Translations under genes and position numbers: made by a program
Source: Rhizobium sophorae
Lineage (GTDB): Bacteria; Pseudomonadota; Alphaproteobacteria; Rhizobiales; Rhizobiaceae
Assembly: GCF_013087515.1 (NCBI RefSeq)
Contig: NZ_JABFCN010000062.1
Span: forward strand, 27,776-91,775
Length of the DNA: 64,000 nt
Reading direction: 5' to 3'
Notes under the pieces: model-generated
What the model was told of the DNA's origin: nothing
What the model saw: only the letters and a program-made list of their open reading frames with translations
Databases searched by the model: none
In this document: positions 41,221 to 50,437 of the stretch, piece by piece
Numbering within the stretch: the first letter of the stretch is position 1
Layout of the letters: each line of letters begins with the position of its first letter

Positions 41221-41682
41221 CTAAAGAGGAATCCTGTAGAAACCAAGGGCTTCTTCCAGCTCCGTCTGTTCGTAGCTAAAATGCGAGCGAATTGTCTTGT
41301 CGAGGACGTCAAACGTCGTTTTGGCCATGGAGAAGGTGTCGGGGCCGGGTTGCGTCAAAATCAGCGCAACATTGGCCGAGTGCTCGTCCAGGATCTGGCC
41401 AATTATCCGATGCTCGTCTGCAAGGCGTTCGACAACTCGCTTTAGTCCCTCGTCGCCGTTCGCATGGAGAATCGGAAAGAATTCTTCGTCCTCTGCTCGG
41501 TGGTGAAAATCCAGGAACTGGCATTCGCGGCCGCAAAGATTGCCGAAAGCTCTGTAGTTCTTCAAAAGCTCGAGCGAACCGATGTGCTCGGCCAATTCTC
41601 CAGCAGCAATTTCACCAGCTTCGACCATGTCCATCATTGCCCTGGTCTCGTCCAGAGCAACAACGTGCATTTCGTGAATCAT
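41221..41682 (-). CDS. Hemerythrin-like (HHE) domain protein
   Basis: A 153-residue four-helix HHE protein. Ligand-type residues are visible: CQFLDFHHRAEDEEFFPIL (H-H...E-D-E at ~55-70), RLADEHRIIGQIL (~88), and SHFSYEQTELEEAL (H..E near the end). Binds a di-iron centre; likely senses or scavenges O2, NO or peroxide. ATG 41682 follows GAAAGAAG. Upstream of the FMN reductase, 66 bp apart, same strand; divergent from the HxlR gene. Confidence 0.88.
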   Translation of the reverse strand: MIHEMHVVALDETRAMMDMVEAGEIAAGELAEHIGSLELLKNYRAFGNLCGRECQFLDFHHRAEDEEFFPILHANGDEGLKRVVERLADEHRIIGQILDEHSANVALILTQPGPDTFSMAKTTFDVLDKTIRSHFSYEQTELEEALGFYRIPL

Positions 41683-41948
41683 CGCCAGCTTCTTTCATTC
41701 GATGTGCGAGCGTCCCGCCGGGAATTGGTGGGGCCTTGGGTCGTGTTTTATCGTCGAGAAGATCGAAGACTTTCATGAAATTCACTGCCGTTCATTTCGT
41801 CGTTGAATCAGATTGTGCAGTTCCCCTGCAACCAACATTCGGATGGTCGGTATCCAAATGATCCCATTGTATCGCTGGGAAACTAGAACCATATTTAGCC
41901 CGTCTTGAATTCGGCACAAGAAGGCACTTTCAGGCTACGGAGGTATCC

Positions 41949-42332
41949 TTGACTATACCGCATATACTAACTGAGCATCCTGCTTGCTGGCCTGTCAGGG
42001 ATCTCTTGTCGACCATAGGAAGCAAGTGGGCGATCCTGCTCATTGGGCTGCTTCAAGAACGACCCAAGCGGTTCTCAGAATTGAAGAGGGAGGTCGGGGA
42101 CATCACCCAGAAGTCGCTAACCAGCGTGCTGCGAGAGCTGGAGAAGGACGGCATCGTCGATCGCATAGTGACGCCGACGATACCGCCGCGCGTAGACTAC
42201 CGCCTTACGCCGCTGGGACATTCGCTGTGGAAAGCCCTGGAGGCTCTCAGCAGCTGGGCAATCGAAAATCACACTGCCGTTGCCGAGGCCCGTCGGCGCT
42301 ACAACGCTCCCTCGACTGTCGAGGTCAAGTAG
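41949..42332 (+). CDS. HxlR-family transcriptional regulator
   Basis: A 127-residue HxlR: CWPVRDLLSTIGSKWAILLIGLL at the N-terminus with the conserved Cys at 13, RFSELKREVGDITQKSLTSVLRELEKDGIV, then TIPPRVDYRLT. TTG 41949 is used, with GGAGG 6 bp upstream. Divergent (266 bp) from the hemerythrin / FMN reductase pair, which it likely controls under oxidative or quinone stress. The second HxlR of the window. Confidence 0.9.
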   Translation: MTIPHILTEHPACWPVRDLLSTIGSKWAILLIGLLQERPKRFSELKREVGDITQKSLTSVLRELEKDGIVDRIVTPTIPPRVDYRLTPLGHSLWKALEALSSWAIENHTAVAEARRRYNAPSTVEVK

Positions 42333-42432
42333 CGAAACGCCAATGGCGCGCTTCGTGTGCCGGATTATCCTATTTCGCCGGGTCTGCCGACGCTAAGTCT
42401 GACGCGTTGGTTCGAATCCGGAGATAGAGACA

Positions 42433-43536
42433 ATGGGGAATGAAGTTAGCGGGAGCTTGCCCGCGATCATTTCCATGCGGTTGCTGGGCGCGATGGAGTC
42501 TATCTCCACGGCGCGAACATACGAGGAAATATTTCGCCGGTTGAATTCCGCCGCCAGAGCTCTGTTGTCAGCGGATTCTGCGGCGTTGATCCGCCAAGAA
42601 GGGGACGTCTGTTTGTGTATTGATGAGGACGCCTTCAACCCGCTCTGGATCGCCCGAAGTTTCCCCATTGATGCATGTCTGAGCGGCCTTTCCATAGCGT
42701 CAAATGAAAAGGTGATCGTCCACGACATCTCTCAAGACGAACGCACTCTCAATACCATCTACGAAGGTACTTTCGTCCGCGCGGTCTCGGTCGTGCCCCT
42801 TTCGTCGCTGGGCCTTTCCGCAATCGGCTTTTATTGGGCCAAACCCCATACCCCAACTGATAACGAGCTCGAAATGGTGGAGGTCTTGGGTCGCGTTGCA
42901 TCGACGACCCTTTCACTGCTAACCGAAAACACGCGAGCCGCGCTAGCGCAACGCGATGCTGAGCTCGCTCGTGATGAACTTCGGCACCGCCTGAAGAACG
43001 CCTATGCAAGCGCAATCGGAGTGGCATCCTTGACGCTCCCGACAGAAATGGCATCGAAATATGCGGGAAGGGTGCGAGCGCTTGTTTCCACATACGATGC
43101 GATTGATGGACCCGGTTCAGCCCTGGCGCCGCAGCAGTTGGGCACCTGTATTGCAAACGCTCTCAGCCCCTATCAGCGAGGGCCTGATGTGCCCATCTCA
43201 CTTGATGGACCGATCGTTGCCTTAAAAGGCGATGCGATTGGCGCAATTGGCCTTCTGATGAACGAGTTTGCCACCAACTCAATCAAGTATGGGGCGCTTT
43301 CAAGCGAAGCTGGTCGAATCGCCGTCAGCTGGAGAACGAATGAAGCAGGAATGGTAATGACTTGGGCGGAACGTGATGGGCCGCCGGTCGATGTCTCGGG
43401 ACCGCCCAGCGAAGGGTCGCGTCTGCTGCGACGGATCGCTGAGCGGTACCTCAGAGGAAGGATAGACTGCCGACCAGCCATCGAGGGAATGGAGTGGTTA
43501 GTCGAAATGCAAACGGGCTTCTTCACGTCCCACTAG
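42433..43536 (+). CDS. GAF-domain HWE/HisKA_2-type sensor histidine kinase
   Basis: A 367-residue soluble kinase. GAF domain at ~20-160 (CLCIDEDAFNPLWIARSFPIDAC). The dimerisation/phosphoacceptor helix is DELRHRLKNAYASAIGVASL with the H-R-x-K-N motif (His ~182), and the ATPase N box reads L-M-N-E-F-A-T-N-S-I-K-Y-G-A-L-S, both hallmarks of HWE/HisKA_2 kinases, which are enriched in Rhizobiales. No response regulator is adjacent. GAF ligand unknown. The 3' end overlaps the nuclease-like gene by 14 bp (convergent). Confidence 0.9.
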   Translation: MGNEVSGSLPAIISMRLLGAMESISTARTYEEIFRRLNSAARALLSADSAALIRQEGDVCLCIDEDAFNPLWIARSFPIDACLSGLSIASNEKVIVHDISQDERTLNTIYEGTFVRAVSVVPLSSLGLSAIGFYWAKPHTPTDNELEMVEVLGRVASTTLSLLTENTRAALAQRDAELARDELRHRLKNAYASAIGVASLTLPTEMASKYAGRVRALVSTYDAIDGPGSALAPQQLGTCIANALSPYQRGPDVPISLDGPIVALKGDAIGAIGLLMNEFATNSIKYGALSSEAGRIAVSWRTNEAGMVMTWAERDGPPVDVSGPPSEGSRLLRRIAERYLRGRIDCRPAIEGMEWLVEMQTGFFTSH

Positions 43537-44845
43537 CGGATCCCGTTGAGGTCGGTGTCTTTTTTGCTGTCCGTGCGGCTTCTTTGGTGCAAATTGGACA
43601 TTCTTCGAATAGATCGTCCCTTGCGATGTAGTGGTGCGGGAGAAGGACCGTCATCCCATCTATCTCTATCGAGTCGTAGCTCAATACACCGTTCGGCTTC
43701 ATGAGCAATTCGGTCAGAGGGAGACCGTCTGGATTGAATATCCGAACCATACCTGGTTGGCGCTCGTAGGCTTCCTCGTTATTTCCTTCCCCGCCACCGG
43801 CGAGATCGATTGCTTTGACCCAGTTGATCCGTTCGGCGCTACGGGAGAATTCCGCAATTCTTGTCAAATCTCTCTCCGAAATACGTTTCAAATAGGCGCC
43901 ATGCCTCGGACATGTCAGCATTTCAGCAGTTGCCCCATGAGAGAACGAATAGGAGCGCGAGCCGCTCGTAAGCGGCATTCGCCAATATGAGTTCAAATCG
44001 GGAGAGCCTGCTGGCGTGTCCTTCAGAAGCTCAAGTAGAATGCCATAGAAGTCGAGTAGGCAAGACGCAGTCAGATCCGGGTGCCCATAGACTATTGGGG
44101 TTTCAATCTTCAGCTGATCGCGGTTCTTCCACGCATAGCTTTTGTCGTCACCCAGAACCATGTAACCTTTATCGAGGACAACGACCAAGTTCGGCCAGAC
44201 TTCGGGAGGGTTCTGACGAGCAAAATCTTGCAGCTCTCGACATACCGCCTCCCACTTCAATGATCCTTCGTAGGCGAACAACACGCCAAACCGCCTGAAC
44301 AGACCCGTCGCCAAGGTGAATCCGCCGAGATTCTGTTCCAATTTGTTGGAAGGCACCAGGCTCTTGAACTGTTTCAGATTGTCCAGCCCATCCAACAGGG
44401 CCTTCTTCGTCAATTTGGATTTCACCTGGATCGCACCGTGTATGCACTCGATGGGGAGATAATCGACGGTGCCGTCCAATCGCCTTAATACGATTGAGCC
44501 ATCTCTGTCGTGTATGACGATATCCAGCTCTGGGCTGATGTGGCCACTTGGAGCGACGGCTCGAACCCTGTTTTGCGCGACCGAATAACGATTGGGCAAC
44601 AGGCCATGTTTGACGAGAAATTGTTTTAAGATCTCCTCACGAAAGTCACCCTTGTCCCGCGGATGCTTCAGTTGGACAGAGCGCTCATAGGCTGTCAGCA
44701 CGTCACGCTGAAGCTCACGCAGTTCCTGCTCCAAGCCATGGAACTCGGCGATCTTGCTTCGTTCAGCAATGACGTCATCGGTAATCTCACGTAGCCAGCG
44801 ATATCGCTGTTGCAGATCATCTTGTTCAGAGGGCTTTTTGGGCAA
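43523..44845 (-). CDS. DUF6602-type nuclease-like protein, candidate defence gene
   Basis: A 440-residue protein. A PD-(D/E)xK-like core is visible at ~75-180: G-D-F-R-E-E-I-L, then SPELDIVIHD (the Asp), and ECIHGAIQVKSKL (the x-x-K), as in DUF6602 proteins from phage-defence loci. N-terminal ~60 residues are a helical coil. The C-terminus has P-I-C-T-K-E and a CPRHG motif, which could bind zinc. Start TTG 44845, AGAGACGAGA upstream; no ATG in frame is near. Divergent from the SIR2 gene. Confidence 0.75.
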   Translation of the reverse strand: MPKKPSEQDDLQQRYRWLREITDDVIAERSKIAEFHGLEQELRELQRDVLTAYERSVQLKHPRDKGDFREEILKQFLVKHGLLPNRYSVAQNRVRAVAPSGHISPELDIVIHDRDGSIVLRRLDGTVDYLPIECIHGAIQVKSKLTKKALLDGLDNLKQFKSLVPSNKLEQNLGGFTLATGLFRRFGVLFAYEGSLKWEAVCRELQDFARQNPPEVWPNLVVVLDKGYMVLGDDKSYAWKNRDQLKIETPIVYGHPDLTASCLLDFYGILLELLKDTPAGSPDLNSYWRMPLTSGSRSYSFSHGATAEMLTCPRHGAYLKRISERDLTRIAEFSRSAERINWVKAIDLAGGGEGNNEEAYERQPGMVRIFNPDGLPLTELLMKPNGVLSYDSIEIDGMTVLLPHHYIARDDLFEECPICTKEAARTAKKTPTSTGSASGT

Positions 44846-45088
44846 TCTCGTCTCTTATTTGCTTCCGTGGACTCGTTTTGTCTGCCCGGTTTTGGTTGAG
44901 CTTCGCAGGCGAACAATGGACGCACGATTCACTGTTGAATAAGAATAGCTGCAACGAAAGGCAGCGCAACCACAAGTCATCATCCTAATTTTGTTTTCCT
45001 GTGCGGTCTTCTGTGGATGCGGGGCCACCGGGTCAAACCACGTTTGCGCTTTGGGTGCTTCATCATTACGTTTTGATTTGGAGGACCC

Positions 45089-46722
45089 ATGACTAAGTAT
45101 CTGCAACATTTTCCCAAACCATTGCTTGACGATTTAGCTAACGGCAGGTGGTTGCCTGTGATCGGGGCAGGGATGTCGTTGAATGCCGCGCTCCCGGCGG
45201 GAAAGGCCATGCCACTATGGGGCGACCTGGGAAAGGCATTTGAGCGCGATCTCGCAGATTTTTCTGCAGTCGGACCAGTCGACGCCATGTCCGCCTACGA
45301 ACACGAGTATGGCCGAGCGCGTCTCATCGAACGACTATCCGAACTCCTCCATCTTCGCGACGCACTCCCCGGGTGAGGCATCGAGCATTCTGCTCAATCA
45401 AGTTCGATCTTGTGTGCACCACGAATTTTGATTTTCTCCTTGAGCGCCAGTACGAGTCGATCCCGCGTTTCGTGAATCCAGTCGTCGATGAAGAGCAGCT
45501 TTCGTTGAACGTAACGGCGGACGGGACCGTGTTGCTGAAGCTTCACGGCGATTTGCGACACCCATCGCGGCTCGTGGTTACGGAGGCCGACTATGATGCC
45601 TTCCTGACCCGATACCCGCTTATCGCGACCTATCTTGCCAACCTACTGATTACAAAGACCGCCGTCTTGATTGGCTATAGCTTAGATGATCCTGACTTTC
45701 GCCAGATTTGGCAGGTTGTGAACCAACGCTTGGGGAAAATGAGGCGGCAGGCCTACGCAATCGCAGTCGGCGCACAGTCGGCTGACGTCGCACGCTATGC
45801 ACGCCGCGGCGTTACGCTGATCAACTTGCCCAAAAGCAAAAAGAAATATGGCGAGGTTCTTGCGGCTGCCTTTGATGAGTTGGCGGCGTATTGGCGTAAC
45901 ACTGTTCTCGAGGTCAGCACGGTTACCGAAGAGGCTCCACTTCGAGAGCTGAAGCTACCAAGGGAGGCGAGCTCGCGATTGATTTTCTTCGCCGTTCCAT
46001 TGCATCGCCTCCCTATATATCGCGAAAGGGTGTTCCCTTCGGTCGAGGGAATTGGACTCGTTCCAGTGACTGCAGATGATGTCGTATCACCTGGCGACTC
46101 GGTAAGCGCAAAAATTGACGCCTTGATGGACCGAGCGGTCGCGATCGTGGTTGAAGTCGGTAGCAGTTGGACTGCAGCGGATCTGCGGCTCGCGCTGAGC
46201 CGGTCGAAAGAGGTTGGTCCATCCGCTGGCCGAGCGCCACTTGTTGTTCAGGTTGGAAAAACAAGATCTCCCATATTGTCTTCTCAACCAACCTTGTCGT
46301 CTCTATTGACCATCGAAACGGTGACCGACGACGAGCAAGGACTTCAGCGGTTGTTGGATGCTCTGCGGGATGTCGCTCCGTCCGTGGCAGAGCAAGAGAA
46401 TGAACCCGGGCGTCTCCTTGAAGCGGAAGAGTATCGAGCCGCAGTCATTTCTGCGATTAGCTTGTTAGAGGGCACATTGCGTCGGGCGCTCGACAAACCG
46501 GACTGGTCACGGGTTAGTCGCCCGATGTCCATGTCACAACTTCTCGAACTGGCAATGGCCCAGCAGTTAATTGATTTACCGGATCCAAGCCTGATCAAAG
46601 ATTGGGTAAGGATCCGAAACAACGCGGTCCATACGAACACCGGTGTTAGCCCCGGAGTCGCGAAAACGATTGTTGACGGTGTGCTTGATCTCGTAGCGCA
46701 AATCGGTCCGGAGCTAAGGTAA
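45089..46722 (+). pseudogene. SIR2-family protein with C-terminal HEPN-like region, split by a frameshift
   Basis: Two frames make one protein. The first (45089-45376) has LPVIGAGMSLNAALPAGK, the NAD-binding start of a SIR2_2 domain. Its reading continues at 45373 one base back: FCSIKFDLVCTTNFDFLLE, LKLHGDLRHPSRLVVTEADY, and LIGYSLDDPDFRQIW. So one base is missing near 45370. After ~ residue 210 there is an alpha/beta domain of TIR/SLOG-like look, and the end has W-V-R-I-R-N-N-A-V-H-T, the R-x4-H motif of HEPN ribonucleases. If repaired, NADase plus HEPN is an abortive-infection layout. A CCCCGGG run at the site is not a slippery heptamer. Start ATG has GGAGGA upstream. TIR gene follows. Confidence 0.75.
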
Positions 46723-46791
46723 CTGCTGCCGAATCTGTTAAATATGTTCCCTGTTTGTACAAATTTGGGTCAGTTTGGATTGGAGATTCAA

Positions 46792-47994
46792 ATGTCGCTT
46801 ACCATCAATGGACGGCCACTGAGCGCCGGAGGTTTCGCCAACGAGATGGAAAACATGATTCTTGAGAGCGCCAAGGGGCAGCTAAGAGATCAGTTTTCGG
46901 CGATACGGCATCCTGAAACTGGTGAATTTCCGACGGTGATCGTGCACGGTGAGGCGCTGGACGACCTCCGCTTGAGCGTGGAGGGCTCCCCGGAACTGAT
47001 TGCATTTGTTAGAGAGCGCATGGGCCCCGAAATTCAAAAAGCGACGTCGTTCGTCCCTGTTTCGAGCTGCCCGCCGAAAGCTTTCCTCAGCTATTCGTTT
47101 GAAGATCGCGAGACCGCCAAGAAAATCGCAGAGGGTCTGATGGCGAATGGCGTTGATACTTGGTGGGCTGAATGGGAGATTGGGGCAGGGGATAGTCTTC
47201 GCCGCAAAATCGACGAGGGGCTAGGTGGGTGCACGCATTTCATCGTCTTACTTACGCCCAGCGCCATGGAAAGACCTTGGGTTCAACAGGAGATGGACGC
47301 TGGACTTGTGCGTCGCATCACAGGCCAGGCTCGGTTCATTCCCTTGCGCCACGGTCTTTCGACGCGAGACCTTCCACCACTGTTGTCTGGGATGCTTTCC
47401 CCCGAAGTTGAATTATCTCAGCTCGACAAGAACATCCGAGACCTCGTCAATGACATCCATGGCGTATCGGAGAAGCCTAAGCTTGGGCCACCGCCAAGTT
47501 CGACCGAGCTTCCCTCGACCGATTTTTCGAAGACCGCAACCGCAGTTGCGAAAGTCTTCGTCGAGGGGACGAGGACGGCAATGTTTGCGGACCCTCAAAA
47601 GACGATTGAGGAGCTTGCCCAAGCGGTGAACGCTTCCGAAGAAGATATTGAGGACGCGGTTCACGAGTTGCGCGATTTCGTTAAGGAAAGCTTCGGCCGG
47701 GTTTTTCCCAAAGCGAGCCTTTTCGCGCAGTTCGACAAACATTTCATGGAATGGTCACCGGAAGACGACGCGTTGCGCATTGCAGCCGACCTTATCAATG
47801 ACCCGGAATTCCCTCACGACACCGGCGAAGTGGCGGCTCGGTACGGCTGGGAACCCCGCCGCATGAACCCGGCGCTTGCATACCTGGAGGCACGGCAACT
47901 GATCGTCGACTACAAGGTTCTGTCGAGCGATTTTAATTCCATGCGGATCGTCAAAACTGATGCCACTCGTCGGTTTGTCAAAAGCAGGAGCTAA
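46792..47994 (+). CDS. TIR-domain protein, candidate NADase or signal synthase
   Basis: A 400-residue protein. TIR domain at ~95-235: KAFLSYSFEDRETAKKIAEGLMANGVDTWWAEWEI (split; BB-loop D-T-W-W-A-E), then GLGGCTHFIVLLTPSAMERPWVQQEMDAG with the catalytic-type Glu in E-W-E-I/Q-E-M. N-terminal ~85 residues form a small unknown domain; C-terminal ~150 residues look like a winged-helix pair (ELAQAVNASEEDIEDAVHEL, TGEVAARYGWEPRRMNPALAYLEARQL). ATG 46792 with GGAG upstream. Follows the SIR2 gene by 69 bp. SIR2 plus TIR recalls Thoeris (ThsA/ThsB), but the domain content differs. Confidence 0.88.
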   Translation: MSLTINGRPLSAGGFANEMENMILESAKGQLRDQFSAIRHPETGEFPTVIVHGEALDDLRLSVEGSPELIAFVRERMGPEIQKATSFVPVSSCPPKAFLSYSFEDRETAKKIAEGLMANGVDTWWAEWEIGAGDSLRRKIDEGLGGCTHFIVLLTPSAMERPWVQQEMDAGLVRRITGQARFIPLRHGLSTRDLPPLLSGMLSPEVELSQLDKNIRDLVNDIHGVSEKPKLGPPPSSTELPSTDFSKTATAVAKVFVEGTRTAMFADPQKTIEELAQAVNASEEDIEDAVHELRDFVKESFGRVFPKASLFAQFDKHFMEWSPEDDALRIAADLINDPEFPHDTGEVAARYGWEPRRMNPALAYLEARQLIVDYKVLSSDFNSMRIVKTDATRRFVKSRS

Positions 47995-48713
47995 ACGGTA
48001 TCCGATCGGATCGATGACATCGATCGGTGATGGTACGGTGTTCGACCCGATCTCAGGTGCCCAAGGATTGCTCCAAGTAGCAGCCAAGACGCGCAGCTAA
48101 CCAGCAAGGTCGTGATAACGAATTGAAGATGAAGAGCAGAGGGAATCTTGGTGCTAACGTTCTCCAGGTGCGGTGCTCCGACGAGGAACGGGGTTGTGAC
48201 CAGCGGCGCAGCAATCAACCACTTCGTCTTTCCCACTGAAAGGTAGACCGTGGCGATTGCTGCGGCGGTCATAACTGCGGTTCCAATCCACCAGACCTGA
48301 CGGGATCCAAGGTCCGCAGCAGGCATGCCGGGCAATTCTGGTGGCAACCCAAGGGCCGGGGCAAGACTGAAAACCAAGAACCCTGCCGCCCCCCAGAGAA
48401 TGCCACTTTTCCACGTTGCCAAGCCACCGGAAAACTCGCCCGATGCATTCATGAGCAAGGCAAACCCCACGTAGGCGAGTACCATCGCGACAACTGTGCG
48501 CGAGTTGCGGTTCAGAGCTGAGGGCGCAACGTCTTGGTGATCGGCCGCATGCTCGTGTTCAGCATCGTGATGTCCGGCTGCCTCCGTATTCTCGTAAACC
48601 TCCGCCTTCAGAATGAGCGGGACTGTCGTCGTGAGGTGAAGCACGGACGCGAAAATTCCGGTCAAAGCTCCGGCCAGCAAGGCGGAGAATACCAGAGAAC
48701 GAAACAAGTTCAT
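47991..48713 (-). CDS. cbtA: CbtA cobalt transporter subunit
   Basis: A 240-residue membrane protein with about five to six helices. It begins F-R-S-L-V-F-S-A-L-L-A-G-A-L-T-G; the first loop carries a His-rich GHHDAEHEHAADHQD segment for metal binding; the rest has FSLAPALGLPPELPGMPAADLGSRQVWWIGTAV, the CbtA signature. It acts with CbtB. Cobalt import fits the adjacent cobalt-type nitrile hydratase rather than only B12 synthesis. Convergent with the TIR gene, with a 4-bp overlap. Confidence 0.92.
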   Translation of the reverse strand: MNLFRSLVFSALLAGALTGIFASVLHLTTTVPLILKAEVYENTEAAGHHDAEHEHAADHQDVAPSALNRNSRTVVAMVLAYVGFALLMNASGEFSGGLATWKSGILWGAAGFLVFSLAPALGLPPELPGMPAADLGSRQVWWIGTAVMTAAAIATVYLSVGKTKWLIAAPLVTTPFLVGAPHLENVSTKIPSALHLQFVITTLLVSCASWLLLGAILGHLRSGRTPYHHRSMSSIRSDTV

Positions 48714-48725
48714 CGAGGGGACCTC

Positions 48726-48899
48726 TCAGTGGCAGGGAAAACTGAGCGTGTGGCGGACATCGTGCGTCGCGTCATGCACCGCGGGCATGCTGGCGAAACC
48801 GACGCCTGCAATTAGCAGAACACCCAGCAAGGCCGTACCGAGCAGACCGGCTGCACGGGATGCTGTTGAGGCATGTGAAGTTGCGGTGATGGTGGTCAT
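48726..48899 (-). CDS. cbtB: CbtB cobalt transporter subunit
   Basis: A 57-residue protein of the CbtB family. One membrane helix (AAGLLGTALLGVLLIAGVGFA) and the terminal H-D-A-T-H-D-V-R-H-T-L-S-F-P-C-H histidine cluster, which binds cobalt. It is 12 bp before cbtA. Its ATG overlaps the TGA of the DUF302 gene (ATGA). Confidence 0.9.
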   Translation of the reverse strand: MTTITATSHASTASRAAGLLGTALLGVLLIAGVGFASMPAVHDATHDVRHTLSFPCH

Positions 48900-49327
48900 C
48901 TTCTTACTCCTATGGTGCTTTCGTCCGACGCGGGCGGGACGGTGTTGACGGCTTCATCAGCGGCGCCCGCAAGCGCCTGGCTCATTTTGAGGATGACGGC
49001 TTTTGCATCCAATTCGTGCCGCTCGGCGACGAAAGACGGCTCGTTGTACGAAAGCCAATGGCCGTCGGGGGTGCTCCAAGCCAATGCCTTCAGTGGCAGA
49101 TCGATGCCCGCCCGCTGGTTGCGCTGGAGCAATTCGGTACCGATTTTCGGATTGCCAAATATTGTCAGCAAAGTTGGGCCCAACTGCAATCCCGCGGCTT
49201 CCGCGTCGGCAGCGAAGTCTATTCGAGCAAAAACCTTCATCCCTCGTGCGACAATCGCCCGCTCGAATGCCGCCATCGTATCAGCTGGGCGAGTATGGGC
49301 CTTCAGAACAGTCAACCCGGGCGTCAT
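48896..49327 (-). CDS. DUF302-domain protein
   Basis: A 143-residue protein that is essentially one DUF302 domain: ERAIVARGMKVFARIDFAADAEAAGLQLGPTLLTIFGNPKIGTELLQ, then DLPLKALAW and Y-N-E-P. The function of DUF302 is unknown. It overlaps both neighbours by 4 bp, so it is translated with the aquaporin and CbtB of the nitrile hydratase operon. It may help metal or enzyme maturation, by context only. Confidence 0.88.
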   Translation of the reverse strand: MTPGLTVLKAHTRPADTMAAFERAIVARGMKVFARIDFAADAEAAGLQLGPTLLTIFGNPKIGTELLQRNQRAGIDLPLKALAWSTPDGHWLSYNEPSFVAERHELDAKAVILKMSQALAGAADEAVNTVPPASDESTIGVRR

Positions 49328-50091
49328 GTGAGCTTCTCCTGGGAAGAGCCAGCGAGTGCGGCGTTTCCTGCAGGCTCAGAGGTGGAGCCGAAGGCGATCC
49401 TATTGATGCTGAGCGCCACGACCATCCCCATCACCTGGGCTGCGACGAAAGCGATGGCAGTAATGGGTGCCAAGGCAACAGGCCCTGAAGCGAAGGCGGC
49501 GGCTAGCGTCACCGCTGGGTTGGCATAAGAGGTGGATGGAGTGGCGAGTATCGCGGCGACCAACCAAGAGCCGACGGCGAAGGGGCCGGTGTCCCATCTG
49601 CTGCTGCGAGCGCATCCCAAGACGATTGTCATCAGTCCAGCAGAGGCTACTAACTCGCTGAGGAGCATCCCGAAGGAGGGAAATTCAGGAGAGACCGTCC
49701 GAAACGGGCTTCCAAACATCTGTCCAGCTACCAATGCCCCGACAAAGCCGCCAATAATTTGAGCGATGACGTAGCCTATGGTGCAGTCGCCCTTGCGCTC
49801 ACCGCCAAGCCACTGTGCGAATGATATCAGGGGATTGTAATGGCCGCCGGATACCTTCCCCAGGGCAACGATCAAGCCAACCAGGGATCCAGCGATCGCA
49901 ATCGCAATTATGAGCGATGCTGCCAACGGCTGAGCTTTCGCGAACGTCGAGACCGCGAGGCCAGACCCGACCATGGCAATCGCAAGAAGCCCGGTTCCCA
50001 CGCTCTCCACAAAGGCCCGTCTAAAAAGAGACAGGGCGGGGTCGCGCTCGAAAAAGCACCGGATGTCTGTGGAGGGAGCGATCTCGGCCAT
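49324..50091 (-). CDS. Aquaporin/MIP-family channel
   Basis: A 255-residue, six-helix major intrinsic protein. The two half-helix motifs read N-P-L (GGHYNPLISFAQ, ~95) instead of NPA, and N-P-A (YANPAVTLAAAF, ~200). N-terminal 30 residues are extra. In a nitrile hydratase operon it may carry a neutral small nitrile or amide in or out, as proposed for aquaglyceroporins. Starts 1 bp after the beta-domain gene. Confidence 0.9.
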   Translation of the reverse strand: MAEIAPSTDIRCFFERDPALSLFRRAFVESVGTGLLAIAMVGSGLAVSTFAKAQPLAASLIIAIAIAGSLVGLIVALGKVSGGHYNPLISFAQWLGGERKGDCTIGYVIAQIIGGFVGALVAGQMFGSPFRTVSPEFPSFGMLLSELVASAGLMTIVLGCARSSRWDTGPFAVGSWLVAAILATPSTSYANPAVTLAAAFASGPVALAPITAIAFVAAQVMGMVVALSINRIAFGSTSEPAGNAALAGSSQEKLT

Positions 50092-50092
50092 T

Positions 50093-50437
50093 TCAGGATG
50101 CCGATTGCTGACTTGAGAGCCAACGCCCTTCGACCTCTTCCATTTTGACTGCGAGTTCCCCGGGCGTCAGAATGCCCTTCTGGAAGAGGATGTTGGCAAA
50201 TGCCGCGATCCATCGTTCATAGTAGGAGAGCTTGCCGACCATTTCGGAGCCGAGTGCCTCAACACCGCGGCGCTTTTCCTCGGTATTGACTATCTTGTGA
50301 AAGTCGAGGACGTCAGCCAGGGCGTGGCAACGCTTCTCCCAGGGAAGAAGCTCGTGCTCAATTCGCTCGATTTTTCCGGCCGCCTCGCCGCCGATATCGT
50401 TCGGCAGTTTTTTGACAAGTAGCTCTGAGCCCATCAC
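50093..50437 (-). CDS. Nitrile hydratase beta subunit, N-terminal domain as separate gene
   Basis: A 114-residue protein matching the N-terminal half of nitrile hydratase beta or the corresponding thiocyanate-hydrolase subunit: LLPWEKRCHALADVL, GKLSYYERWIAAFANILFQKGILTPGELAVKMEEVE. It starts 4 bp within the alpha subunit stop (ATGA). The C-terminal half of beta is encoded upstream, at 51089-51424, on the far side of alpha. Confidence 0.88.
   Translation of the reverse strand: MMGSELLVKKLPNDIGGEAAGKIERIEHELLPWEKRCHALADVLDFHKIVNTEEKRRGVEALGSEMVGKLSYYERWIAAFANILFQKGILTPGELAVKMEEVEGRWLSSQQSAS

Noticed and set aside
42405..42425. GGTTCGAATCC, like a tRNA T-loop, before the HWE kinase gene
   Set aside because: The flanking T-stem does not pair properly and no anticodon or acceptor stem can be drawn upstream; treated as chance.
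45367..45373. Programmed -1 frameshift at CCCCGGG in the SIR2 gene
   Set aside because: The heptamer does not satisfy X-XXY-YYZ with identical Y bases, so the A-site tRNA would mispair after slipping; a lost base is simpler.
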